Positions 1-10,702 of a stretch of 64,000 nt of DNA are shown in pieces. Origin of the DNA: Neospora caninum Liverpool. Taxonomy: Eukaryota > Apicomplexa > Conoidasida > Eucoccidiorida > Sarcocystidae. Within the stretch, counting starts at the first letter, position 1, and each line of letters starts with the position of its first letter. The notes beneath the pieces are model-generated. The model did no database searches, had not been told where the DNA came from, and was given only the letters and a program-made list of their open reading frames with translations. Made by a program: the position numbers and the translations under genes. The stretch covers positions 579,635-643,634 of the forward strand of contig NC_018394.1 of the NCBI RefSeq assembly GCF_000208865.1, in the 5' to 3' direction.

Positions 1-754
1 GCTACTGAGGAGGCGACTTCAACAGCGACACAATCTCATCCAGAGCTCCGACTCTCATTCATACTACAAGCTTTGAACACCATCTATACACGGGTTCATA
101 ATTAGAAGATGCCGACCTTTGGGTGGGATGACCAACAAGATTTACATGAAGACACAAGTCGTGCCGCCCACGTTCTCTGGGTGATGCGAAACCTCATGGG
201 GAACATGGCATTGTCCACATCGCTTCCTGTCACGCGGCATCCGCAATGGGGAGGGACTGGATAAGTGATTATTGAACCCGTGTGAACACTAGCGCGGGTT
301 CATGGAAATATACGTTGCTCCATGGAGACAAAACGAATCTTTTGGCAGGGAAAAATTATGGCGTGACACTCCACTGGCACACCGGTCCCACAAAGCAAGT
401 CTTTTCCTTCCACTTTGTGACACCAAAAAAAAGGGGCGGTACGCAGGCCAACAACCTTGAAACAAGGTTATACCGCAAACATATGACCACACCACGAAGC
501 AAGAAAACGTGGCGTCACAAAGGACGGCAAGACACTCTGCGGCGTTGTCACAGTCACGGCCAAACTAGCTATGCACCTCTAGCTCGGTGGTATCTCATTC
601 CGGACTCTGTATGCTTCTATTGAGCCATGAACAGACGCGAAATGTTAGAACCATCTTTCGCAGAGGTCTGGACGAAAGCTGGCAAAGACGCAGGAGGCAT
701 ATCAAGCGACAGCATGCATCTTCTCGAATTCGCTGTGCATCCCCCTGCGGACTG
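1..754. other. Non-coding flank downstream of the methyltransferase gene
   Basis: The short open frames here (for example 282-623 on the plus strand) show no family resemblance and no splice-linked continuation. The region lies just past the stop codon of the minus-strand methyltransferase, so it probably holds its 3' UTR. I see no other feature. Confidence 0.5.
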
Positions 755-2392
755 TCAGAAAGAATCATCAGGAATTAGGTCCTCATCAGGTACAAAGGGA
801 ACTTGCTCTCGCAGCTTTATCAAAGTCTCCTGCTGTAGCGTATAAAGAACGACCGCTGCCGCCGTTGACACACTCAACGAATCACCTTTCACCTGAGCTA
901 TGGCTGCTATGCCATCACACGCGTCAAGAACCTCCCGTGAACTACCTTTCTGTTCATTTCCCACCACTACCGCCAAACATATTTCCTCGTCCTCCTCGAC
1001 CACATTCTTCTTAAAACCTGTCGCCGTTGCATCGCCAGCCGCGCAGTTACCATCCCGACACTCCGTCGCTTCAGGGATCCGCTCGGAGTGTAGTGCACTG
1101 CTGTGGCACTCGACAGCACCTGAGTTCCCACGGTTTCCGTCGCTACCGAGTTGACCCTGGCGAGTCTGCAGTGAAGTGCTGCTGCCCGGTACCCCAGCTG
1201 TTTGGCGTCGGTTCCGAATCCACTTTTTTGGGTGGTGCAAGATTGTAGGGTCACCTACAGGGCTCGTGCCGATGACAACGCACGACGGCGACACACGCCT
1301 CAGCTTGGTCAGCGCCATCGGCAGCGGCGATCGTGGAGCGGAGTGATACGCTGACAGATCTAATCCAGAATGGCGACTCCAAGCGAAACCGCCGCCCAGT
1401 GAGCACAAAGCACTGTCTGCCAAGATTGGATCACATTTTAGTAACCTCAAATGGAACATGGATCCCATCGATACTCTGGCGGATCGTGCGTTCACCGCCG
1501 CATACGACACGGGAGATAAAAGAACAGACCTAACACCCAACGAGAAGGCTGTCCGCATAAGTGTGCCAATGTTGTCTGAGTTCTGCACGTCATCCAGAAC
1601 GAGCATGGGAAAGAGGGCATCAGAAGATACAGGAATACTACTATCTTCTCGTCCAACTGTCCGTGATATTCGTGAAGAGGAAGTAAGACGGAGAGGTGCC
1701 CCGGTCTCAGCCGACGCGGTCGGCTCTCCGAGGGAATCAGAGAGTTCGTGGGGAGGGGCTCCGACACACCCGAAATCATCAACTGTCGGCATGCGCACAT
1801 CTATCAGCGCTGCGCAGCACTGCCGGTGGTTTACTGGCATACCGAGAATTTCGCTGAAAAGACTTTCCGTTACGAGAAGAACTTCCACTTCGTCGTCATC
1901 AACTTCATCTACGGAAAGATTTGGACATCCACCCTCTCCAAAATGCTTCAAAGAATCAGCCTTTCGGCACACAGAATTGTGCACCTCCTGCTCCTGCGTT
2001 TCCTCTTGCACTGTGCGCCTACCATGTCGGAGTGCCTCGTATGCTTTCAGCAGCTTACGCCGTCGATGAATGGCCGTCTCAATCTTGTTTGCCATTTCAC
2101 GGAGCAGGACCGGCGTCAAGAGAACAGACTTAACAGGATAAAACGGACTTGAGAGAGCGCGGCGCACGACTGTCGAGGAGCATGCAGGCACATACCAGGC
2201 ATTCTTCGCCAACATTTGAGCTTTTAATTGAGAGAAAACATAGTTGTCGCGAACACCCTTCATTCGATACATGCACACCGCTGGATCCTCTGCTGACGTC
2301 ACATACCTGACGCGGCACGACAGCGCTGGAAGGCCTTCTCCCTCCTCCCAGTTACAAGTTTGGTCGGCCCTGTTTTCTCTCGTTTCCTTCAT
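755..2392 (-). CDS. SpoU/TrmH-family tRNA/rRNA 2'-O-methyltransferase
   Basis: This is a predicted SAM-dependent RNA ribose methyltransferase of the SPOUT (alpha/beta knot) class. The three SpoU motifs are in order. Motif 1 is DNIGTLMRTAFSLGV at about residues 270-285. Motif 2 is VVVGNEQKGSS near 475. Motif 3 is SLSVSTAAAVVLY near 505, close to the C-terminus as the family requires. Upstream, SSPFYPVKSVLL resembles the substrate-binding start of plant-type SpoU proteins. About 150 low-complexity residues are inserted between motifs 1 and 2, a common coccidian habit. The frame stays open upstream to 2734, but its first ATG is at 2392, giving 545 aa; a later ATG (about residues 40-45) is also possible. 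There is no intron in the core. A mitochondrial or apicoplast location is possible but not shown. The family call is firm; the RNA target is unknown. Confidence 0.85.
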   Translation of the reverse strand: MKETRENRADQTCNWEEGEGLPALSCRVRYVTSAEDPAVCMYRMKGVRDNYVFSQLKAQMLAKNAWYVPACSSTVVRRALSSPFYPVKSVLLTPVLLREMANKIETAIHRRRKLLKAYEALRHGRRTVQEETQEQEVHNSVCRKADSLKHFGEGGCPNLSVDEVDDDEVEVLLVTESLFSEILGMPVNHRQCCAALIDVRMPTVDDFGCVGAPPHELSDSLGEPTASAETGAPLRLTSSSRISRTVGREDSSIPVSSDALFPMLVLDDVQNSDNIGTLMRTAFSLGVRSVLLSPVSYAAVNARSARVSMGSMFHLRLLKCDPILADSALCSLGGGFAWSRHSGLDLSAYHSAPRSPLPMALTKLRRVSPSCVVIGTSPVGDPTILHHPKKWIRNRRQTAGVPGSSTSLQTRQGQLGSDGNRGNSGAVECHSSALHSERIPEATECRDGNCAAGDATATGFKKNVVEEDEEICLAVVVGNEQKGSSREVLDACDGIAAIAQVKGDSLSVSTAAAVVLYTLQQETLIKLREQVPFVPDEDLIPDDSF

Positions 2393-5300
2393 GTCGATTA
2401 CGTGAGAAAGAAAACGTTTGTGAACACGACAGTAACAAATGATTACACCACCAGCGAAACGAAACAGTGTTTTCACACACCCTCTCGTGAATGTCGAAAA
2501 CAAATTGTGGTCGCCACCACGATCGAGTGACCTCTCTCGTGGAGATACACCAGCGCCCCAGGCTCTTTCAACAGGCTGAATGAAACGATATCTGTGCTTC
2601 TCGGAGCAGAAATACCCAGAAGCGATGGACAGACTTGACAGTCGTGCTGCCCCTGTAGAATGATGCCAGTGGACGCCCTGTCTAGTCTCCGGGCACACAG
2701 GAGCAGAATCAACCGAGTGGAACCTCTGAGTCAAAGTCTGTTGGTGAAAAGGGCTGGATATATTGGCGTCCCTGAGATGTCCCAGCCCGCATCGACTGGA
2801 CGAGGTCTAGATACAATGCATGCCCCTGTCCACCACGTTTCCAGTGGAGCCAGCAAAACAATTAAAATGGATAGAGGTCCAGCACGCAGAGGAAACGTTT
2901 CTCTGACGCCGGGTTTCTAGACAAAACGGCAAGGATAAAATCAATTGACCTATACGGCAACCACGGGAAAACTCGATTGTTTTTGCAACCGTGCATGCAT
3001 GCAAATGTAGTGTCCGTGGCTGCGAGGCAAACAACAGCCACGGATTTTGCCTACTGTGCCACACAAACCGCGCTGTGAGTCAAGATATGGCACATCAGAG
3101 CAGCATCATGACGGGAAGTGACAGTAGTGGAACTCAAAGGGAGGAGATAAAATAATCCAAGTGTACAAAAGCGAATGGCTCAAACTGAGCAGGGTGTGAC
3201 CACCACCGACTTTTGCTGCCGCGCCGGTTACGGCGCTGATGGCGCTCCCTGATTATAGACCCAATATGCCGATGAGGAGTCAAGTCTCCTCAAAACCTCA
3301 GGCACAAGTTTGCCGACTTACTGTCAGCAGTGATGTAGTCCGCTTTCAAAGCCACCCTTATTGCGGCGAAAGAGCGGAGAGTAATGTACACGAAATCCAT
3401 AGCAGCCACCCACATCAGTATTCAGGAGACCATTTCCTAGATGACATTCCTTTCTAGTGCAAATCAGCACGGTTCCAGTATCCCACTACGGTGAACACGG
3501 TATTAGAAACGACTGGGTTTCCACTCGGAAAGCGCCGTTGTGCTGTCGACCACTTTGGGTCGGCACTCCTGTGGCCAAACGTTTACGAGGGTACTGTATG
3601 TCGAACATGTGTCTGCAATGCACAGAGTCACTGCAGTGCGAGCCTACGTGGATTCATCTCTACCACAAGCAAGCAGGCCATCTACACTCCGCAAGGGAGA
3701 AGCAGCGTCCGGCGAAACTGGGGCTTGCTGTATTAGCCGTTGTTGCGGGTATTGCCCTTTGGAGTAGGCGTAAACTCGAATGGTGTCTACGTAGCCTCAA
3801 AGAACAAGTGCTTGCAAATAATAAGTACCATTCTAGTTGCCACGCTCGTCTAAAAGACAGACCAGCAGAATCTCGGATTGTGTCTTTAACAACCAATGCT
3901 GCTGTCTTTCCACCCGAGATCACGTCGCTCTCCCGGGCAGACACAACAGTTGTGACTACCGAGGAGAGGGGCAGCCGCCGGTCCTGTTTGCCAGGAACAC
4001 AGGAGTTCCTTTTTGGCTCTGAAGAGCGCGGTTGTGCTTGGCAACAACTCCAGTAACGAAGGAGACTTAGTAGTACGGAAAGCAAATGTTCGGATTCCGT
4101 GAGTGGGGAGAATCCGTGTTTCCAAACAGCTCTCGACAGCCCGCCGCCATGCTGTTTGTAAGCCGCAGAGGGAGGCAGCTAGGTAACAGCTAGAACAGCA
4201 AATGTGTGCTGTCCGCTCATATCGAACTGTACTACAAGGTTCGCTGCCAGCGAACGCTGCAAAACGGACAAGTGACACGGGGTTTTGCCCCTCTGATGGC
4301 CCGCAAGTGCAATCCTCTTGAGCAGGCGCCTTGTGTTATATTTGGCGTGTGCGTCCAGCATGCAAAAGAACAGAAGTACACGTGAAGACGCGACCGAAAG
4401 CAGTTTGAATTCCAACGAAAGACGACCGTTCGAGGTATAAAGGTGAACGTCGAATTTGAAACGCACATATGTGTAGATATGCGGTGTCAGTGTGCATTTT
4501 TGTGAAGCATGCCTTTTTGGCTGCACACATTTGAAAAATCCCCTCGTGAAATTCACGTTTTGCCCCGAGACGGTAAGCTGTTTATATAACGCTGATCACA
4601 TATAACACTATATACGTAAGTGCGTGTTCGCATGCACATACATCTATATTTTCACATGCAGAGAGATGCATGTGTACGCTCAAAACACATCGCGTGAAAC
4701 GCGTTGACGGCTGACAGCACGTAGGAGCAACCTCATTTTGCGTGTTCACTCGCCGCGCTGGAAATCTGTGAACTCGAAGGAAAACGAATCGCTCGAGATC
4801 TGAAGCAGCCAAGACAACCGACACAGTCACGCCTGCCTGTGTGCACCACAGCTCCCGCAAAGTCAGCGCTCCCTCCCATGTTTCCTTTCGCTTCTGTTTT
4901 TGACTTATTCTTCTGGGGGAGGCAGACTGCCAGTCGCACTTGCGGCTGTGGACGCTGAATCGACTAGAGCGGAAAACGTTTTGAGGTCGCCGGCCTACTT
5001 TGAAAAAGCCAGACAGTGTCTCAATAGGAGTGTTCAGTGGTGGAATGTAAACAAGGATCGTAACAAAGGCAGTGCGGTTACATATGCTATCCATACAACT
5101 TTCCATGCATGATGTTTCTGGGTTTTGAGTGTCTGGCTCTGGTCGTTTAACGTTGTCGCATACACTCAACTGGATATTCATGCGTACCTGACGGTACACG
5201 TATGCGTGTGAATGTGTGTGATTCTCCTCACATTTATCGTGTGCAACGCGTGTTGAGTGAAAAACTGGAATGCCTAAATGCGGGCCAGGAATAAACGGAC

Positions 5301-6117
5301 ATCGAGACATGCACATCCTTCGCTGACACTTCACTACGCACGGCGCTGCACCAATGTTTCTCCTCGAATACGATCCTGTCTTACGCCTGAGCCTTCCAGT
5401 CGATATCCTGCCGGCTCCTGTCCTTCTGCATCTCAGACAAAAAAGCACACAGCAAGCTCGAACGCGCGGCCCTGTGGAAGCAGAGACGATCCGGTTTCTC
5501 TCAGTTTCTTCCTTCTGCGCGTCGACGGCACACTGATAGACGTCAGACAGTCTGCACTCGGCGTGAAATGCATTTCCTGAATTTCTCCCTTCACTCCTAC
5601 CCCGCTCCATGCAGTTATGAAGACAGGCGCTCTAGAGTCCGGCCTGGGTACGCGAAGCAAAGTGACGCGCCTGCCTTGCGTGCCTCCAAGCACCAAACTT
5701 GGGCGTCCCTTAGTTTTCCGCTCTGTGAGGAGAGAGTGCCTCGCAAAGGCGACTGTAAAGTCCCTCACCTCGGCTCGTGTTTTCGGGGGGTGGAGGCAGG
5801 AGCCCAGAGAAGGGACTGGCTGTTTGGCTTTCTGCACTCGTCGTTTCTGCATATGCCTGGAGGGACTTGGCTCTGAAAGGTTAACGCAACAAAAGTACAA
5901 CACGTGGAAGGAAAACTACGAAAAGTGAGACAGGGGGATACACGAGGACAACGCAGCAACTCCGCTCCTGCCCTGAGAAGAGTTGGCCGTGTGCGTGTTC
6001 TGAACTCTCTGACCACAAAGCTTTCCCTATTCCATTAAGCAGCTTTCTCGTGTCGCAGAGCCGGCACATGTGTGGAGGCTGTGAGCTCCGCCGAGACGAC
6101 TCGGCCACAGCACCGCT
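2393..6117. other. Intergenic region: methyltransferase promoter and NECAP 3' side
   Basis: The region separates two minus-strand genes. It should contain the methyltransferase promoter and 5' UTR near 2400-3500 and the NECAP 3' UTR near 5000-6100. A 342-codon minus frame at 4582-5610 is Cys/Arg-rich with no recognisable domain, and I treat it as chance. The plus frame at 3457-4056 is likewise unsupported. Short ATAC/ACAT-rich tracts near 4590-4670 are typical coccidian intergenic sequence. Confidence 0.45.
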
Positions 6118-9100
6118 TTAACTGAGCGTCCACATTACAGGAAGCATTCTCGGATGGGTGCGAGCCAAAACCAACCACGCGCAGCATGGCGGTGCCGCAG
6201 TAGAAGCATCCCCAGGGGCGAGTCTGTGCAGGACAGGCACAAGCGAGTTTTTCTGTGGGAAGAAACCGTCGCCTGCGGAAACGCATACCTGGATTTGCAC
6301 GTGATGCCGGGAATGTTGACGTGAATCTTTTCGCCTAGACGGTAAGCAAGGATGCAGAAAACAACCGCAACGCGCCGCCTGAGACATTCCCGACACCGTT
6401 TCCATCTACGGCGCGGGTTCACTGACCGCTCGCAGTTCCGTGACCTGTGTCGCTCGGAAGAAAACGAAGCGTGTTTTCTCTCCGTTTGCTTCCGCAAAAC
6501 GACAGGCTAACAATTGCACAGCAACGGACACGTGGGGGCTTTCTGTTGCGTGCTTCATCTCAACCAGAAACTACCTTCTGCCAGTCGAAAGTCCCGTTCG
6601 ACGCCGCTGGGAGCAGTCCTGCTGGCCGCTTCAGCGTCTGCTGGATCGGTCCTTGCGAACTGTCGTCGTCTGCGGAAACACGACACAGGGTCGGGCGCGC
6701 GGCAGGCGAACGTCAAAAACCGTTGTGACGTTCAGACGGTCGCCTCACCCTTTGAGACGAAGAATCGGAGTGTCTTCCGCTACCGACACAGAACTCGTGG
6801 AGAGACGTTGCCACAAACTGGCGGTCTCTACTCGACTCAAAGCTCGAATCTCCAGAAGGCGCCCCGTAAACGAACACGCCACAGAAAAAACCTCCCCAGG
6901 GAGACATGGATCTGTTGCTTTTTTACCAGCAAATCGCTTCTCTGGCGCCTCAGAGCATCGACACAAACCAGAAAGCGCAGGCAGAACGTTAACGGGAAAC
7001 TATCCCCCCCCCCTCCCTCGCGTCCCTTCCTTTTACAGGTACACCAGCGAAAGCCGTGGAGGGTACCCAAGGGCTATTCGTGGAGAGTCCAGCTGACCGC
7101 CAGTCAAGTTCGCAGACCCCCATCGGCGGTCCGTTTAAACGAATGTCGAACAAAAACACTCAACAGGCTGTTGAGACACAGGGCCCGAAAAGTCAACCGG
7201 TCGTGACAGACCGCGATCCTGAACTGGATACCTCGAACCGAATGACCCATTCCTAAATCCCTTTGCGTTAATGCACATCGCGAGACCAGAGTATGCCATA
7301 CTAACGTATATAGAGGTTGTGCGACGATCTACGCGTCAGAGCAGCGACGCTTCCCAATAGGGCGTCAGACTAGAGGTTTGCAACTGAGGCGTCCCGTTTT
7401 CACGCCTTTAGGCATTTTATGGGTGCTGTCCGTTTCGCCCTCCAGGCCGCACCCTTTGTTTAGCGCGTTGATTTTACTTTCTATGAATCTCAGCGGTTCG
7501 GACGGACGCATCTGAGTCGTGAAATCGATGTCAACGATGCTTCGCAGCCTGTTGCGAGCGTCCGCATTACCTCTCTTCGTCGTTCAAGGCGCATGTGAAG
7601 TCGAAGGCGTCGTTACGGTCCGCGAAGCTGACACCGACGTAAGCGCGCCGACCTGCCACAGCAGAGACCGGAACGAAGAGGCGACCTCAGGTGACAGAAC
7701 CTCCACCCAGCCCGGACCCAGTGAACAGCACCCTCGAAAGAAGTTCCTCTTCTTTGCCTCATGGCTGTCGACACCGCCTCAGAACAGACTCTCGAACTTG
7801 ATGCTTCTGACACGAGTGAAACGGAGTGCGAGAGTGCCTAGTGGTTGGAAGCCATTCGCGCGTGCTTGCTCCTTTTTGCCTGTCTGAACGAATCGCGAAT
7901 CAACTATATTTGCTCTCAGATGTGACCTCGTGCCGCAGGGTTAAACAGAAACAGAGGCTCGGAGGGGTGAAGCACAGCCGGCGGAGGCTGCAAAACGGTC
8001 GCCGCCAGCCGGCCTGTCTTTTTCTTCTCCTGCGCCCGGGGAGACTAGGAGCCCAGCGTAGGCGTTCAGTGTTGAGAGCACCGTAGTCAGCGGAGCTTCG
8101 ACTGAAACATAGGCGGATCAGTAATTCCTACTTCTCTTTAAGAGCGCGTGCTGTTTCTCTTGCTACATGTGCAGTCCTGTTTAGGCGCCACTTGTCTCGA
8201 GCTGCCTGTAAGTGCAGGGAACTGCTGCCTGCCTGTCAGCCTATTTACGCATTCGCCTCCACAGTCAGTTGCAACTGTATTCCCACATACGTGCAATCTC
8301 TGTCCCTTAGTTAATGTATCAGCGAGCCCATGGATATCTGTGTACATGTCCAAACCTCTCCGTGTGTCTGCTTTGCACCTACGCCGCGACGGGGCGCTTC
8401 CCATACAGACCCAGTCAGAGCGATGATGAGAACAAAATCACTCATCTCAAGGCGAGAAGTCCAATTTTAAAGGGATCCCTACCCTGGCCCCGGCCGTCCA
8501 TCTCTCCGTATGCCCCCGGCACTTTGAAACAAGCTCACAATGACGACATGCGTCGTCTTCCCCTCACCTTTTCCGTTGTCGAGGCGTACGACGAAATACC
8601 GCGAACTGTCCACAGCTGGGCAACGCGAAAGGCAGCGCAAAATTGAAGGATATGAATTCGACGCGGGCTCGCAGTGTAAACTTCATGCACTTCACTTAGC
8701 AGCCGGCCTCCTGTCCCAAGGCCACCCGCAAAGATGGGCAGGAGAAAGTACAGGAAGCCTTTCTCTTCCAGGAATGCGCTACGCAAGGAGACTTCCCCCC
8801 CCCCCCTCTCCTCTTCTCTGGCACGCACTGTTGGGGAAACCTTTCGCGGAAGAGAGAAGTTTCCTACGGGCATTTAAACGGACGAGAAAGAGCGAACAAC
8901 ACATCTTTCAAGGGCTCCTCTCGGCTCCTCTGGGGCCATTAAGGCAGTCGCATGCGCGTCTCGTCTTCGTACGCAGAGAACGCTGGTTTCAGGACCCGTG
9001 TAACCTGCACTGTCCAAAGAGGCATTGTGCGTCTGCCGACGCGCTGTCGCGGACTCACGGCTGCCGCCAAGAGCCAGAAAAGAGCCACCGCGCGACAACC

Positions 9101-9344
9101 GACTGCAAGCAACTCCCACCTCTGCGCGGCTTAATCTGCCTTCGCGGAGGCGAGTGAACACTCCACGAGCGGAGCCTACACAGCTACCGAAACGACGCCT
9201 TGACAGTCTTAGGCCACCTACCGCGTTCAACTGCTTCCTCGTGCTTCTCCGGCAACGGACAGGCCGCAAAGAGGTTTCCTAAGCACATCAGCGCATGTAC
9301 ACATCTGTGCATACATTAATACTTTTAGTGCCCAGATTCCGGTA

Positions 9345-9385
<41 letters not shown>

Positions 9386-10511
9386 GTATACACGCCTGTG
9401 GACGTGCAGAGATGCACAAATGTATGCAGATCTACGGACGCTTTGAGCTGCAGACGAGTAAGACGTGAGCCGGGTCAAAATAGCAGAGAAGGACCACAAG
9501 GTTGTCTCCCAGGCAGGAGCAGAAGCTCACCGGTTTGTCTATCGACCAAGCGTATCGAGCACTTGCGTCCCTTGCTGGCAACTTGGAGCTTTCCCGTCCA
9601 CAGCACGTCTTTCCAGTTCTCTGCTCTGTGGAGACACAAGAGAATGCGAGAACAGAGCGAACTTTCACGCCGTCCTGGGTGGGCATTGGATCCGGCCGCC
9701 TGCGTGCATGCTCTGCGCCGTGGTTTTCCTGTGTTCCGCGTTTTCCGTGAGACACGAATAGGACGATGACAGACCTTGCTGCCGTTCCAGGTGATATGTG
9801 GCGGGCTGTTCTAAAGCAGCATGGAAAAGCAGGGCTTTTTCGACGGTGAAAGAAGGTACGCGTGAAACGGGAGGTGGACACGGGGTTGTGGAGAAAACGC
9901 GCAGGGTGCAAAAAGGCCGCGAGAGATCTGCGTGTGGCGCGCACGGGCGGGCAACACAAAGGACTGTAAATGACACCAAACTAACGGAAGAGCGACAATG
10001 GTAAAGGGTGGAACGGCAAGGAATGGAAACAGCGTAACTGCCTTAGCCAGCGGGTGCGCAGTCGATCTGTGCTTCAGAATAAAAGAGAAGCAGCTGAACA
10101 CCACGCATTAATATAAGAAAGATAATCGGGTAATCTGAGATCCTTCTTCGCATAAATGCCCGCGAGCGAGGTCTCCGGGGGGGAAGTAGCAGAAAAGGCG
10201 CAGAGGATCCGTAAGACACGAAGAAAGTACGAGAGAGAAAACAGGCGAGAGACCGGAAGAAATTGTGGGCAGTGACAGCACGCCGGACGGGTGCGTGAAG
10301 AGAGGAGCACGATGTAGGGGGGGGTGATCTTCGTAACGCACCGGTGACCTTGGGGTGTTCTGGGCGGAATTTTGTAGACAGTGACCTGTCTGCAGCTGTA
10401 GACTATGAACTCAAGAGCCTCGTCTTCATCTCGGTTTTCGAGGGTTGACGCATATGCGTCCTCTTGGACGGGTTTGGACGCCGATGCCGATACCGACGCC
10501 ATCTGGGACAT
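6118..10511 (-). CDS. NECAP: NECAP-like adaptin-ear-binding coat-associated protein
   Basis: NECAP proteins carry a PH-like (PHear) domain and help clathrin/AP-2 vesicle formation at the cytosolic membrane face. Exons on the minus strand are 10342-10511, 9531-9625, 9222-9278, 8568-8615, 7571-7652, an uncertain stretch ending near 6747, 6289-6334 and 6118-6223. The translation follows the family block by block: VYKIPPRTPQGHR, then WTGKLQVASKGRK, then NLFAACPLPEKH, then DSSRYFVVRLDNGK, then VGVSFADRNDAFDF, and later ILRLKG and EKIHVNIPGI. Every junction from exon 1 to exon 5 closes in frame with GT..AG borders. The ATG at 10511 (MSQMAS) is used; TTG precedes it. Two weak points remain: the exon between 7570 and 6747 is not fully resolved, and the ILRLKG/EKIHVN junction is one base out of frame (see findings). 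The last exon is tentative. Confidence 0.87.
9348..9382. repeat. AT dinucleotide microsatellite in NECAP intron 2
   Basis: An uninterrupted alternating A/T run of about 35 bases lies between NECAP exons 3 (9222-9278) and 2 (9531-9625). It is likely length-polymorphic between strains. Confidence 0.9.
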
Positions 10512-10695
10512 CAATTAGTAGTTAGAGAGCGTTCGAGACGCTTTTGCAAAACACTGACAAGTCAACCGAAATTACCAGCGGTTCCGTTGGCTCGAGCACT
10601 ATACATTTGCGTCAATGCGTATGCACAGGTATGTGAAGACGCATACATAACCCTGGATGCAGATGTCGACATGTGCCGTTCACAGTACCTCACGC

Positions 10696-10702
10696 AGAGA
10701 CG
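10696..10702 (+). promoter_or_regulatory. AGAGACG element upstream of NECAP
   Basis: The heptamer AGAGACG sits 185 bp upstream of the NECAP start codon, in inverted orientation relative to that gene. WGAGACG heptamers are known upstream elements of Toxoplasma promoters and can act in either orientation. A 7-mer can occur by chance, so this is only suggestive. Confidence 0.25.

Noticed and set aside
4582..5610. 342-codon minus-strand open frame
   Set aside because: Cys/Arg/His-rich with no domain, irregular composition, and located where the NECAP 3' UTR is expected.
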